A DNA stretch of 64,000 nucleotides from Bacteroidia bacterium (GTDB taxonomy: Bacteria; Bacteroidota; Bacteroidia; Palsa-965): contig JALONL010000012.1 of NCBI GenBank assembly GCA_025454955.1, forward strand, positions 124,001 through 188,000, given 5' to 3'. A model generated the notes under the pieces. The model was not told the origin of the DNA. It was given only the letters and a program-made list of their open reading frames with translations, and searched no databases. Within the stretch, counting starts at the first letter, position 1; every line of letters begins with the position of its first letter. This document shows positions 25,393-35,633 of this stretch, piece after piece. The translations under genes and the position numbers were made by a program.

Positions 25393-27093
25393 ATGAAAAC
25401 ACATTTTCTCCCTGCATTGATTTTACTGTGGCTTATTGCGTCCTGCAGCGAGCCTATTTCGAAAGACGAAAAACAGGTTACCGAGGATGATCCGGCACGG
25501 GTTACCGAACTGGTGAAAAAATACCTCAATGAACATGTGGACGATTTTCCGGCCGCAGGGAAAATAAATTTAGACGGCGATACAGTTACCACTCCCGGAC
25601 TGATTAAGGATTTTTACAAGCAAAACAGTTTCAATCCGGTGTGGACTGCCTCGGGCACGCTCACACCTGCGGGCGATTCGCTGCGGCGAATTTTGCTTAA
25701 TGCCGAGGACTGGGGCCTTATTCCGGCCGATTATCATGCGTCGCTCATCGACAGTTTGGTGCGCACGGCTTATGATTCGGCCAAGGAAGATTACAACGTA
25801 AACAAACTGGCGCACAGCGAAATTCTGCTCTCTGATGCCTTCTTCAATTTTGTCGTACACGTATCGGTGGGGCGTATGCAAAACGACACGGCCGAAACAC
25901 GGCAATGGCGGGCCGAAATTCTCGACACCAATTTAGTAGCCGTGCTTAACAATGCCCTGAAGCAAAAAAGTCCGGCCGTTACGTTCGAATCCCTCGAACC
26001 GCAGTACGCCGAGTACAAAGCCCTCCGCGCCTTTATTCCCGGTTTCCGCAGCGAGTTTGGTAAAAAGTCGTGGGAAGTACTGCCCAAAATGGAAGACGAT
26101 ACACTGGCCTTCCGCAAAGCATTGGTAAACCGGCTTGTGGACGGTCACGACCTCGACACGGCGCGCAACGGAAAAGATTCGCTGGCGGTGGCCGAAGGAC
26201 TGAAATCTTTTCAGCGCCGCGTGGGACTTGAGCCCGACGGAAAAGCCGGACGCAATACCGTGCGCGCACTCAACGTAACCTATCAAGACCGCATCCGGCA
26301 AATGGCCGCCACACTCGAACGCTGGCGCATTGAACCCAAACGCGAAGAAAGATACGTGTGGGTAAACATTCCCGAATTCAGAATGCATGTCATGGACGGC
26401 GATTCGATGATTATGGAATCGCGCATTGTGGTAGGCGCACCCAAAACACAAACGCCCGAGCTCGACAGCAAAATAAATCAGATGATTCTTTTCCCCTACT
26501 GGCATGTACCGTACAGCATTGCCGGAAAAGAAATTCTGCCCCACGTAAAACGCGACAGTACTTATTTGCGCAAAAACCGCTACGAAGTGCTCGACCGCTC
26601 GGGAAATATTGTGGATCCGAATTCGGTAAACTGGAAAAAATACAGCCAGAACAACCTGCCCTACAAATTCCGCCAGAAAACCGGCGACGACAATGCGCTG
26701 GGCATTCTCAAATTCAATTTCAATAATAAGCACGGCGTGTATATGCACGACACCAACAGCAAAGGCTACTTTAACCGCGAAACCCGCGCACTGAGCCACG
26801 GTTGTATGCGTCTCGAAAATTACATGCAGCTTGCCTATTACCTCATACGCGAAGACAGTGTGAAAATGCCCCGCGATACTTTTGATGTGTATATGAAATC
26901 GGGCAAACAGCGCACTATGGCTGTGCGCAAGCCCATTCCTATTCATGTGCGGTATTTCACCTGCATTCCCAACAGCGAAGGGCAGATTATTCTTTATACC
27001 GATATATACGTCAGGGATAAACGTATGATTCGCACGTTGTATGGCGAACCTAAGAAGCAGAAAAACAATTCTGATAAAAATAAAAAAGCATAA
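25393..27093 (+). CDS. L,D-transpeptidase, YcbB/LdtD type
   Basis: 566 residues. The N-terminus is a lipoprotein-like signal (LIASCSEP, Cys near residue 19). A scaffold region follows (RILLNAEDWGLIPADYHASLID), then a PG_binding_1 domain (LKSFQRRVGLEPDGKAGRNTVRALN, about residues 275-300). The YkuD catalytic domain carries GVYMHDT and SHGCMRLEN, with the catalytic Cys near residue 472. These enzymes make 3-3 cross-links or attach proteins to peptidoglycan in the periplasm. A C-terminal basic tail (EPKKQKNNSDKNKKA) is unusual. A clear promoter lies upstream. Confidence 0.92.
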   Translation: MKTHFLPALILLWLIASCSEPISKDEKQVTEDDPARVTELVKKYLNEHVDDFPAAGKINLDGDTVTTPGLIKDFYKQNSFNPVWTASGTLTPAGDSLRRILLNAEDWGLIPADYHASLIDSLVRTAYDSAKEDYNVNKLAHSEILLSDAFFNFVVHVSVGRMQNDTAETRQWRAEILDTNLVAVLNNALKQKSPAVTFESLEPQYAEYKALRAFIPGFRSEFGKKSWEVLPKMEDDTLAFRKALVNRLVDGHDLDTARNGKDSLAVAEGLKSFQRRVGLEPDGKAGRNTVRALNVTYQDRIRQMAATLERWRIEPKREERYVWVNIPEFRMHVMDGDSMIMESRIVVGAPKTQTPELDSKINQMILFPYWHVPYSIAGKEILPHVKRDSTYLRKNRYEVLDRSGNIVDPNSVNWKKYSQNNLPYKFRQKTGDDNALGILKFNFNNKHGVYMHDTNSKGYFNRETRALSHGCMRLENYMQLAYYLIREDSVKMPRDTFDVYMKSGKQRTMAVRKPIPIHVRYFTCIPNSEGQIILYTDIYVRDKRMIRTLYGEPKKQKNNSDKNKKA

Positions 27094-27221
27094 CTGCGTT
27101 TACTTTTTCTGCTATCGGTATCCTGACTTTCCCAACCCAGGGTTTCTCATCGAATCCAGCACATAACTCATACTTTACCGCCAGTTACTCATTTGTGCTG
27201 GACTAATAGTTTTCATGGATA

Positions 27222-27271
27222 TAGATTTGTCCGTATTGAAAAGGTCTTTGAACGTTCGGTCTTTTCAATAC
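27222..27271 (+). promoter_or_regulatory. TAGATTTG -7 element and 11-bp inverted repeat before the fibre-like gene
   Basis: TAGATTTG at 27222-27229 fits TAnnTTTG. GTATTGAAAAG (27233-27243) and CTTTTCAATAC (27261-27271) are perfect arms around 17 bases and would lie in the 5' leader of the gene starting at 27294. There is no T-run, so a leader structure or operator is likelier than a terminator. Confidence 0.45.
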
Positions 27272-27293
27272 AAAAAATCAAAAACCGATTCCC

Positions 27294-28568
27294 ATGAAAA
27301 ATACACGAATTATTACTGCTGCGGCAGCCATGTTTGCAAGCATTGCGGGCCTTAACGCCCAGGGCTGGGTGGGCCAGTCGAGCAACCGGCTTATTGCCTA
27401 CAATTCAACTCCGGCGCTTACCCCGCTCACTGTGGGCATAGGAGTGGCTTCTCCCACCGCCTTGTTTCACACCAACGGTACACTCCGATTCGACGGTCTT
27501 GCCCTGAACAACGCCTTAACCCGTGTGCTGGTTACAGATGCATCGGGCAATGTGTCTTATCGTGATGCTTCGACCCTTACCACTAACTCCTGGTTGCTTA
27601 CCGGCAACAGCGCGGGTGCTGCTGATTTTATCGGCACCAACAACTTGCAGGATTTCCGTTTCCGCACCAATGGCACACAAAAAATGGTGCTTACAACCGG
27701 CGGTACACTGGGCATAAACACTACCGCCCCATTGGCCACTCGCCGCCTGCATGTAACCGGCTCGACACAGTTTGATGTAAACGCCACCGGCGACGGAACC
27801 TGTCGCTATCACATCAATCGCCCCGACAACAGCACTTACGAAGCATTTCTTTCGTTCAACACCAATAACACCGCCTACGACTGGATTATTGGCACCGACA
27901 ACGACGGAACAGGCGACTGGGTGCAGGCCTATGTATCCACTTCCAGCACGGCATCAACCCGCTTGATTACAGCCCGCCGCGACGGACGAATGAGCATTGG
28001 TTTTACTTTTCCCTACCGCCCTTTAACCACGCTTGACGTAAACTGCAGTGTGAACAATGTATCGGGTTTAACACTTACCAAGAGTGGTTTGCGTTTGGCC
28101 AATCTGCCCAACGGCACCGGAAGAATTCTGGTGGCCGACGACAGCGGTTATGTGTATCTGAGCAATCAGACCGCACTCATGCCCAACGGCAATTACAACG
28201 AGCTGGAATCGCAACTGCGCACCACACAAAATGAAGTAGAAGCCCTCAAAGCCGAACTTGCCGAACTGCGCAGCAATACACAACCGGCCGCGTTGCCCCA
28301 AACCGGACAGGCCATGCTGTATCAAAACCAGCCCAACCCGTTCAGTACATCAACCGAAATCCGCTACTTCCTGCCCGAAAACACGCAGTCGGCCGAATGT
28401 ATTATTTACAGCATGGATGGAAAACAACTCAAGCGCATTCCGATTCAGGGAACCGGCAATGGAAACATTATCATTGAAGGAAATGACCTGTTTGCCGGCA
28501 TGTTCATTTACAGCCTTGTAGTAAACGGCAAAGAAACCGAAAGCCGAAGAATGATTCTTACGCAATAG
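27294..28568 (+). CDS. Fibre-like secreted protein with coiled coil and type A T9SS sorting domain
   Basis: 424 residues. Signal peptide MKNTRIITAAAAMFASIAGLNAQ. The body (IGVASPTALFHTNGTLRFDGL, FRFRTNGTQKMVLTTGGTLGINTTAP) has the repeated beta style of phage tail-fibre and trimeric-adhesin shafts, in which transient GxxTxxP turns recur. A short coiled coil (YNELESQLRTTQNEVEALKAEL, about 300-325) precedes the CTD (LYQNQPNPFSTSTEIRYFLP...MFIYSLVVNG). The coiled coil could drive trimerisation. Function unknown; surface location likely. Confidence 0.78.
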   Translation: MKNTRIITAAAAMFASIAGLNAQGWVGQSSNRLIAYNSTPALTPLTVGIGVASPTALFHTNGTLRFDGLALNNALTRVLVTDASGNVSYRDASTLTTNSWLLTGNSAGAADFIGTNNLQDFRFRTNGTQKMVLTTGGTLGINTTAPLATRRLHVTGSTQFDVNATGDGTCRYHINRPDNSTYEAFLSFNTNNTAYDWIIGTDNDGTGDWVQAYVSTSSTASTRLITARRDGRMSIGFTFPYRPLTTLDVNCSVNNVSGLTLTKSGLRLANLPNGTGRILVADDSGYVYLSNQTALMPNGNYNELESQLRTTQNEVEALKAELAELRSNTQPAALPQTGQAMLYQNQPNPFSTSTEIRYFLPENTQSAECIIYSMDGKQLKRIPIQGTGNGNIIIEGNDLFAGMFIYSLVVNGKETESRRMILTQ

Positions 28569-28579
28569 GTTTTATGGTA

Positions 28580-28628
28580 GCCACACGCCTGCCCGACCCC
28601 GGCAAGGTGTGTGGCACCTTTTATTTTA
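28580..28628 (+). terminator. Rho-independent terminator
   Basis: GCCACACGCCTGCC pairs with GGCAAGGTGTGTGGC with a few mismatches, followed by ACCTTTTATTTTATT. It lies 12 bases after the stop of the fibre-like gene. Confidence 0.7.
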
Positions 28629-28694
28629 TTAAAAAAAACAATCACAGCTAATCCGTTTTATGTATCATAGCCGCAGAAATCAATCTGTATCTGT

Positions 28695-31676
28695 TTGAAA
28701 AGGTTATTCTATTCCGTCTCTGGTATCAAGCTGTGGGTATTCTTACTCACGGCATTGTGCATTTTTTGCCCTTCACTTAATGCACAACAGCCTGCTACCA
28801 GGCAATACACGGTAAGCGACGGCCTTCCATCGATGCAGGTTTATAAAGTGTTTGAAGATTCAAAAGGTATAATGTGGTTTTGTACCGATGCGGGTGTGGC
28901 ATACTACAACGGGTATTCATTCAGGCAATTTACTTCCGAGCATGGTTTGCCTGATAATACGGTAATGGGGATTAATGAAGACAGCCGTGGAAGAATTTGG
29001 TTTTATACCATTACAAGTCAGCTGTTTTATTTCGAGAATGACAGTATGCACACTGTGTCTGCCAATAAATGGATTGTGCAGAATATCGGAAAGGGAATTA
29101 TCTGTTCAATGGCTCTCGCAGAAAACGACACCATTTATTGTGGTCTAAATTTTTCGGAAGGAGTAATTAAAATTGCCCCGCCATATACAGAAAGAAACGC
29201 ATCGTGGATCAAAATCAACCCATCCACAGAGTATTTTGCAATGGATGTGGGGGCAATGGATATGATATATGGCTATACAGTAAAGAACCAAAAGATTAAT
29301 ACTGATAAATACCTGAATAAAGTTTCTTTTTATCAGTATGCGGCATTCAGTTTCGTTGTTTCGCTCCCCGATACACTGAGCCATACCAATGTAAGGGTAA
29401 TAAAAACAAATACCGGCGAATTTGTAATTGCAACCGCTAAAGCAAGAGCCACAATTTCAAATCGCCAAATAAAAAAACTCGAATTAATACCCTCGTTTAC
29501 TACCTGCCTGAGCATTGATATTGACAAAAACTGTTGGACAGGTCAGTACAAGAGAGGTATTAACCTGCTTTTATCTCCTCAAAAAAACATTGATTTTCCA
29601 CCCGATTTTCTTGCCCCTGCCACAGTAACAGATGTATGCCATGATAAGAATGGTGGCTTTTGGTTTACCACACTTGAAAAGGGTGTATATTACATTGCTT
29701 CTTCGGCATATAAGGCATATACAGGCCACAATTGCAGCGAAAACAGTTTCCCGAAAGCCTTTGCCATTTATGGAAATCGTTTGTATTCGGCTTCTTCCTC
29801 AGGAAACGAAATAATTGTCAGCGAGCGTGATGCTGGTGGCAATATGACTAACCGCAGCATACCTGCACCGGAAGCAGTACTTGATATTTTCCCATTATCG
29901 GCCGACACACTTATTATTTGCAGTCATAAAACGCAAATGCTTGTGCTGGGCTCAACACCGAAGTTTCTGCCTGTTCATGAACAGGGAAAAGTAGCCATAT
30001 ACTCCTATGCCGCTGGACAATACAACAATAGCGGGTATATTTTAAACAGTTATGCCATTCATCGGTTTGACAAGGCCACGCAGGTAATAGACCAAATAAT
30101 ACCAACGCCCAAACGTGCCAATACGTTTTGTTTTGATTCCTCAGGCAATATGTGGGTTGGATGTATTAATGGTTTATGGAAATATTCGGCAGGACAGTGG
30201 GAATACTTAGGCGAAAAAAATGAACTGCTGAAAAACCGAATTGACTATCTGGGATTTGACCAGTCGGGCAGGTTGTGGATGGCCACCAAAGGTGCGGGAG
30301 TAATGTTCTTACACCAACAAAAGGTAACGCAGTTTACGGTCGAAAACGGATTAAGTGATATGATTTGCCAGCATGTCAATATTGCCGGAAACGATACAAT
30401 AATTGCATCTACAGGCAAGGGGATAAGTATGATTTACAGGAAAAGAGGAGAGTGGAAAGTGAAACGTTATGGCAAAGACAGTGGTGTACCTCAAACCAAT
30501 ATCATGAAAGCATCTCTAAAATATTCAGAGATATGGGGTATCGGGCATGAAGGGTTGTTTAGCTTTAATATCAGAGAGGCTTTAACACATAAAACAACAC
30601 TTAACTTATTTATTGAATATGTGAAGATTGGCGAACGCAAAGTACCTTACTCATCCGAAAAATTAAACCTAAGTCCGGATGAAAACAATATCACCCTTTA
30701 TTTCTTCGGACTTAATTATCGTAACCCCGGCAAACTCACATATTATTACAGGCTGATCGGACTCGACACTGTATGGCATTCTACCAGGGCTACCAGTGTA
30801 CAGTTTATTGCATTACCACCCGGCCAATACACATTTGAACTGTTTTCGGAAAATGCCGACGGCTTGAGAAGCAAAGATAAAATCAGGTATAGTTTCTATG
30901 TAGCTTCCCCGTTCTGGAAAAAAGGCTGGTTTATTGCCCTGAGCATAATACTTTTGGCGCTGGCGGTAGCACTTTTTATTCGTTTAAGAATACAGAAAAT
31001 TAATCGTCAGAATCAGATAAACCGGCGCATTATTACTTCTGAAATGACTGCGCTGCGAGCCCAGATGAATCCGCATTTTGTGTTTAACGCAATTAACTCC
31101 ATACAGCATTTTATTCTGCGCGATGATACGGAATCGGCACATAAATCGCTGACCAAATTTTCGAAACTCATCCGTAATGTGCTCGATAATTCGAAGCAGG
31201 AAACCATTACACTCGAAAGAGAGATAGAAACTATACGGTTGTATCTTGAACTTGAGTCGTTACGCTTTTCGAACGGTTTTGAGTACAGCATTGTAATTGA
31301 CCCCGGCATTGATAAACAAACCACATTAATAGCCCCGATGCTTATTCAGCCATTTGCCGAAAATGCAATCTGGCATGGCCTGCTCCAGAAGAAGAGTGGC
31401 ATCGGGAAGCTCGATATTTCAATTATGCGCAAGGACGACCTGCTGCGAATTTGCATTGACGACAATGGCATTGGACGAAAAGCCGCAGAGGAATTACGGC
31501 GCGGTTCGCCGAGGAAGCACAAGCCTGTGGGTGTAAACAACACCATGGAGCGCATAGAATTAATCCGCTTGCAATATCACAAAAAAATAAGTGCCGAAAT
31601 TATCGACAAACTCAACGACGACGGCACTTCAGCTGGAACTACAGTAATAATTCTCATTCCCGATCTTCATAATTAA
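28695..31676 (+). CDS. Two-component regulator propeller sensor histidine kinase (LytS-like HisKA_4/His_kinase type)
   Basis: 993 residues from a TTG start; a signal peptide follows at once (KRLFYSVSGIKLWVFLLTAL, cleavage near NAQQ) and no in-frame ATG fits. The periplasmic part is a two-component-regulator propeller (repeats such as EDSKGIMWFCTDAGVAYYNG, EDSRGRIWFYT, FDSSGNMWVGCINGLWKY), then a Y_Y_Y domain (GLNYRNPGKLTYYYRLIGLD). One TM helix (about 745-765) leads to a His_kinase domain with MNPHFVFNAINSIQHFI and an ATPase lid LIQPFAENAIWHGL. It pairs with the LytTR regulator 11 bases downstream. The signal sensed is unknown. Confidence 0.88.
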   Translation: MKRLFYSVSGIKLWVFLLTALCIFCPSLNAQQPATRQYTVSDGLPSMQVYKVFEDSKGIMWFCTDAGVAYYNGYSFRQFTSEHGLPDNTVMGINEDSRGRIWFYTITSQLFYFENDSMHTVSANKWIVQNIGKGIICSMALAENDTIYCGLNFSEGVIKIAPPYTERNASWIKINPSTEYFAMDVGAMDMIYGYTVKNQKINTDKYLNKVSFYQYAAFSFVVSLPDTLSHTNVRVIKTNTGEFVIATAKARATISNRQIKKLELIPSFTTCLSIDIDKNCWTGQYKRGINLLLSPQKNIDFPPDFLAPATVTDVCHDKNGGFWFTTLEKGVYYIASSAYKAYTGHNCSENSFPKAFAIYGNRLYSASSSGNEIIVSERDAGGNMTNRSIPAPEAVLDIFPLSADTLIICSHKTQMLVLGSTPKFLPVHEQGKVAIYSYAAGQYNNSGYILNSYAIHRFDKATQVIDQIIPTPKRANTFCFDSSGNMWVGCINGLWKYSAGQWEYLGEKNELLKNRIDYLGFDQSGRLWMATKGAGVMFLHQQKVTQFTVENGLSDMICQHVNIAGNDTIIASTGKGISMIYRKRGEWKVKRYGKDSGVPQTNIMKASLKYSEIWGIGHEGLFSFNIREALTHKTTLNLFIEYVKIGERKVPYSSEKLNLSPDENNITLYFFGLNYRNPGKLTYYYRLIGLDTVWHSTRATSVQFIALPPGQYTFELFSENADGLRSKDKIRYSFYVASPFWKKGWFIALSIILLALAVALFIRLRIQKINRQNQINRRIITSEMTALRAQMNPHFVFNAINSIQHFILRDDTESAHKSLTKFSKLIRNVLDNSKQETITLEREIETIRLYLELESLRFSNGFEYSIVIDPGIDKQTTLIAPMLIQPFAENAIWHGLLQKKSGIGKLDISIMRKDDLLRICIDDNGIGRKAAEELRRGSPRKHKPVGVNNTMERIELIRLQYHKKISAEIIDKLNDDGTSAGTTVIILIPDLHN

Positions 31677-31687
31677 CACAACTACAC

Positions 31688-32452
31688 ATGAACGCAATAA
31701 TAGTGGATGACGAAAAAGTAGGGGCCGAAACTTTAATGATGCTCATCCGGAAGTATTGTCCCGAAATACACATAATGTCGCTGATTCATCACGCACCGGA
31801 TGCAGCAGATGAAATACAACGGCTTAAACCCGATCTTATTTTTCTGGATATTGAAATGCCGTTTATGAACGGATTTGATGTGCTTACAAAAGTACATCAC
31901 CTCGATTTTGCGCTCATTTTCACCACGGCATGGGATCATTACGCGCTGCAGGCCGTGCGGCACAGTGCCATTGATTATCTGCTCAAACCAATTGATCCTG
32001 AAGACCTGCAAGATGCGGTAGCAAAGGCTTACAAAAGAAATACGAATTACTACAGGTCTGCATTTGAAACTCTTTCGTCTGAGTTAAAACTCAATCAGCA
32101 AATAAAACGGCTGGCCATTCCCAGTCAGGACAGCATCATCTTTGTGGAATGGTCGCAGATTGTATATCTCGAAGCAGATTCAAATTACACGCATATATAC
32201 ACCGTGGCCGGAAAAAAACATACCGTTTCACGTACGTTGAAAGAATACGATGAGCTGCTTGACAAACAGGATTTTTTCAGAATACACCACACTTTTCTCA
32301 TCAACCTCAATCATGTGGAAAAGTACATTAAAGGCGATGGCGGCTATGTGCTTATGAGCAATGGAAATACCATTGATGTGGCCCGGAGAAAGAAAAACGA
32401 ACTGCTGCAACTGCTTACAGGAACCAATCAGATCGAACGCGGTAAACTATAA
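31688..32452 (+). CDS. LytTR-family response regulator
   Basis: 254 residues. Receiver domain with IVDDEK, the phospho-acceptor Asp in LIFLDIEMPFMNG, Thr in IFTTAW and Lys in YLLKPID. The LytTR DNA-binding domain follows (VYLEADSNYTHIYT, FFRIHHTFLINLNHVEKY, ISVARRK-like VARRKKNEL). It directly follows its kinase. Targets unknown; LytTR regulators usually activate secretion, surface or polysaccharide genes. The stop is 11 bases from the convergent PorE-like gene end. Confidence 0.92.
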   Translation: MNAIIVDDEKVGAETLMMLIRKYCPEIHIMSLIHHAPDAADEIQRLKPDLIFLDIEMPFMNGFDVLTKVHHLDFALIFTTAWDHYALQAVRHSAIDYLLKPIDPEDLQDAVAKAYKRNTNYYRSAFETLSSELKLNQQIKRLAIPSQDSIIFVEWSQIVYLEADSNYTHIYTVAGKKHTVSRTLKEYDELLDKQDFFRIHHTFLINLNHVEKYIKGDGGYVLMSNGNTIDVARRKKNELLQLLTGTNQIERGKL

Positions 32453-32463
32453 CCGGGCTGAAA

Positions 32464-34614
32464 TTACTTGGGCATATTCCCTTCCCACTTATCCATAATC
32501 ACTCCTTCGCGGATGGGGCGGAAAGCGGTGCGGCGGTTGCGCTGGTGGGCGGCTTCCTGTTCGTCTTTGGTGGGTAGTTTATTAATGTCGGCCTCGGTTA
32601 TGAGCGGCTGCTTTTCGCCATAGCCTTTGGCCACCAGACGATCGGCAGAAATGCCTTTTGAAACAAGGTAATCGACACAGCTTTTGGCGCGTTCCTGCGA
32701 AAGTTTTTCATTGTACTTGTCGCTGCCGCGCGCATCGGTGTGCGAACTGATTTCTACACTGATGTTGTCGTTAAGCTCCAGAAACTTCACCAGATCGTCG
32801 AGAATTTTCTGCGACTCCGGACGCAGCGTGGCCCGGTCGAAATCATACTCGATACCCGGAATTACAATTTCGCCGGCCGGAATGGGCGTGAGGAAAAAGT
32901 CGTGCTCAAACTGTTTGCTGTCGGTAAGACCCACAGTGGAAATATTGGTGGCATCGCCAAAGAACTTATTCTTCTGCGCTTTGATGTAGAGTTCCTGATT
33001 GAGTGTGAGCGATGTTTCGTAGTAACCGGCAGAATCGGTAATGATGTAAAACGTTTCCTGATCGCCTCTGATGTCTTTAAACGTGAGCAGCGCATTGCCA
33101 ATCGGCTCATTGGTTTCTACATTATACACATGGCCTTTGAGACTGAACACCAGCGGTTCGTTCTGAAACTGATACGCACGGTAGCAATATCCGTTGCCCG
33201 CCGGGCCGCAGGTGCTGCACTTTTCACGGTCAGACGAGAAGTAGCCTTCCTGCTGCAAACGGTCAAGCACAAAGTAAGCATCATCGCGCGAGGAATTGAA
33301 CGGAGCATCCATATTCCGCGGCTGGCTCCAGGTCGAATCGTCGGCATTGAACGAAGTTTTTACAATATCAAATCCGCCGAAACCGCCCATGCCGTTTGTG
33401 CTGTAAAACAGTGTGCCGGAAGTGAAATGGAAGAACGGCGTAATTTCATCGCCCGCTGTATTGATCAGCGGGCCCATGTTTACCGGGCTGGAGGCATTAC
33501 CGTCTTCATCAATCTGCACCGACCAGATATCCAAACCACCAAAACCTCCTTCGCGGTCGGAAGCAAAGTACAAGGTGGTTCCATCGTTCGACATGCACGG
33601 GTGCATGGCCCTTTTGCCTGGAATATTTACCACCGAATTGAGTTTAAGCGGAGCCAGCCATTCTTCGCCCACACTGCGGCTGAGGAAAATGGCGCATTCC
33701 TGTCCGTCTTCGCTCCAGCGTGTAAAAAACAAATGCTGCAAACCAAACGATACACTGGCAGCACCTTCGTTCACCGGAGTATTGAGTGTACCGAGATTGG
33801 TTTTCATCTGCTGCGGCGGAAGCCACATTCCGTTTACGCGCGTGGCCAGATACACATCGGTGGTAAAGGCTTCGAAGCCCATTTGTTTTTTCGAGTCGGA
33901 ACTCACATTACCCACACGGCCGCTGGTAAAGAGCAACTGATCGGAGTTGCTGTAATACGTGGCCGCAAAAGCCGTGGTGCCTGCGTTTATCACCGAATCG
34001 AGCAGCCAGGCACGTACCGCTTTCTTTACGTGTGCCGTGTCCTGCGCAAACAAACAACCGTTTATGTTTCGCGTTACCTTATCAATTCGGGTATCGCCTT
34101 GCGGAAGTGTGGCGAGGTAAGTTTCAAATTGTTTCGAAGCATCATTGTACTTCGCGTTGTTCATGAGCGCAATGCCATACCAGTAACGCGCTTCGGGAAA
34201 ACGATCGTCGGGAATTTGTGTGGCTAATGCATACCACAACTCTGCATTGTCGTAATCGTGCAGCAGGCGGTAGCACTCGGCAATGCGATGTGTTACGTAG
34301 CGTGTGCGCGGATCGTTGCCCTGCACGGGCGGAAGTTTTTTCTGCGTGCTGTCGGCCTTTTGCGAAGCACGGCTCAGCGCAGCCGAATCGACCGTTTTGC
34401 GCGGCGGCACATAAGGCCTGCACTCATAAGGCGTAACCAGATCACGATCGCTGCCGGGCATAAATGTAACCACATGCTGATAGCAGGTGAGCGCCAGTTT
34501 GTAATCTTTCTTGTCAAAAGCCTGGTCACCAAATTCCATCCAGTCGCGACGGCTCTGCGCAGCAGCCGAAACCACAAGTAAAAGCGTGAAACAAAAAAGC
34601 ACTATGCGTTTCAT
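32464..34614 (-). CDS. PorE-like OmpA-family T9SS envelope protein (TPR - PD40 propeller - CRD - OmpA)
   Basis: 716 residues from ATG 34614; the track start is one codon upstream (GTG). A signal peptide (MKRIVLFCFTLLLVVSAAAQ) is followed by TPR-like helices (about 25-190), PD40/WD40-like propeller blades (MHPCMSNDGTTLYFASDREGGFGGLDIW, GTLFYSTNGMGGFGGFDI), a carboxypeptidase-regulatory-like fold (LKGHVYNVETNEPIGNALLTF) and OmpA (SSHTDARGSDKYNEKLSQERA). In the OmpA motif the meso-DAP ligands Asp and Arg are 15 apart, as in known binders. This order matches PorE, which anchors T9SS parts to peptidoglycan. The start overlaps the PorP stop as TGATG. Confidence 0.9.
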   Translation of the reverse strand: MKRIVLFCFTLLLVVSAAAQSRRDWMEFGDQAFDKKDYKLALTCYQHVVTFMPGSDRDLVTPYECRPYVPPRKTVDSAALSRASQKADSTQKKLPPVQGNDPRTRYVTHRIAECYRLLHDYDNAELWYALATQIPDDRFPEARYWYGIALMNNAKYNDASKQFETYLATLPQGDTRIDKVTRNINGCLFAQDTAHVKKAVRAWLLDSVINAGTTAFAATYYSNSDQLLFTSGRVGNVSSDSKKQMGFEAFTTDVYLATRVNGMWLPPQQMKTNLGTLNTPVNEGAASVSFGLQHLFFTRWSEDGQECAIFLSRSVGEEWLAPLKLNSVVNIPGKRAMHPCMSNDGTTLYFASDREGGFGGLDIWSVQIDEDGNASSPVNMGPLINTAGDEITPFFHFTSGTLFYSTNGMGGFGGFDIVKTSFNADDSTWSQPRNMDAPFNSSRDDAYFVLDRLQQEGYFSSDREKCSTCGPAGNGYCYRAYQFQNEPLVFSLKGHVYNVETNEPIGNALLTFKDIRGDQETFYIITDSAGYYETSLTLNQELYIKAQKNKFFGDATNISTVGLTDSKQFEHDFFLTPIPAGEIVIPGIEYDFDRATLRPESQKILDDLVKFLELNDNISVEISSHTDARGSDKYNEKLSQERAKSCVDYLVSKGISADRLVAKGYGEKQPLITEADINKLPTKDEQEAAHQRNRRTAFRPIREGVIMDKWEGNMPK

Positions 34615-35633
34615 CACAGTCGCGGACAGTTAGGTGGAACCACTGGCGATTTGCGCTTGGCCACATAAACCACCGAAAACTCAATGCCGCCACGGTTGTT
34701 GGAAGCCGGTTTCAAAGTCGATACGTTTATGTCGTAGCTGATGCGGTAAGTATATTCGCCATGTTTGAGACCAAGTTCAAGAATAGCCGCATCGCGCGTG
34801 CGGAACGTGGGCCCGGCAATGAGGTACGAATCGCTGTTGGGCAGGTAAATATTGGCCAGCAGCCCAAGCACAAGTTCGCGGTTGTTCAACTGCCACATCG
34901 AAAGCACACGCGGCTGAAGTGTTAAGCGTTCGTTTATGCCCACACGCCCGCCCGCATGAATTACATAACGAATGGGCCAGCGGCTGGTTCGTCCGAAAAA
35001 CGATTCGTTGGGCTGGTTGAGATGAAATGCCGAAAAGCCGATAAACGGATTGATACGGCTTTGTTCGCGCGCAAAGTAATACAACGCACCCGCACTCACA
35101 TCGAGAAGATACTGCTGCTCGTTTCCGGCAAACAATTCGCCGCTGGGCAAACTCTGATCGAAACCGCCGCCATTGCTCATGGTATATTGATTGTTCCAGG
35201 TGAGCCGCCCAAAATTTACACTCTTCTGCGTAAAGCCCGCACACATGCCAAAGGCTACATGATGCTCGTTATTATCATCAAGCTGCAAATCGTATGCGCC
35301 CGATACATTTAAACTCAGCACATTGAAATTGCCAATGCCTGCGCGGTTATTCATCAGTTGCACACCCACCCCGTAGCGACGTATCGGTTTGTCCCAGGCC
35401 AGTGCCGCCGTTTGAAACGGACGCGAAGCCACCGCTGTCCACTGGTTGCGATAATTGGCATGAATGCGGAAACGCCCGTCGAACATGCCCGTCATGGCCG
35501 GGTTGAGATAAATTTTGGCAGCATCGTAATGCGTGAGGTGAAAATCCTGCGCAGTAAGTTGCTGTGCAGTCACACACACCACACAGGCAGCCAGCCACAC
35601 GCTCAAACGAAATGTGTGAATCATCTTTTTCAT
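34614..35633 (-). CDS. PorP/SprF family T9SS membrane protein
   Basis: 339 residues from ATG 35633 (MKKMIHTFRL); the 40-residue track extension lies inside the upstream gene. The mature N-terminus is the family hallmark, FHLTHYDAAKIYLNPAMTGMFDGRFRIHANYRNQW. The rest is amphipathic strands of a 14-stranded-type barrel ending YRISYDINVS and GIEFSVVYVAKRK. SprF partners SprB-type adhesins and tethers type B CTD proteins at the cell surface. The adhesin gene is directly upstream with a 1-base TGATG overlap, and the PorE-like gene is directly downstream, also TGATG. Confidence 0.93.
   Translation of the reverse strand: MKKMIHTFRLSVWLAACVVCVTAQQLTAQDFHLTHYDAAKIYLNPAMTGMFDGRFRIHANYRNQWTAVASRPFQTAALAWDKPIRRYGVGVQLMNNRAGIGNFNVLSLNVSGAYDLQLDDNNEHHVAFGMCAGFTQKSVNFGRLTWNNQYTMSNGGGFDQSLPSGELFAGNEQQYLLDVSAGALYYFAREQSRINPFIGFSAFHLNQPNESFFGRTSRWPIRYVIHAGGRVGINERLTLQPRVLSMWQLNNRELVLGLLANIYLPNSDSYLIAGPTFRTRDAAILELGLKHGEYTYRISYDINVSTLKPASNNRGGIEFSVVYVAKRKSPVVPPNCPRL

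Noticed and set aside
25933-26946. 337-residue minus-strand ORF opposite the L,D-transpeptidase
   Set aside because: Lies wholly within a gene with intact YkuD motifs; His/Phe-rich shadow.
32740-34227. 495-residue plus-strand ORF opposite the PorE-like gene
   Set aside because: Antisense shadow of a gene with clear TPR, PD40 and OmpA motifs; the translation is low in recognisable motifs and rich in Arg, His and Ile from codon complementarity.
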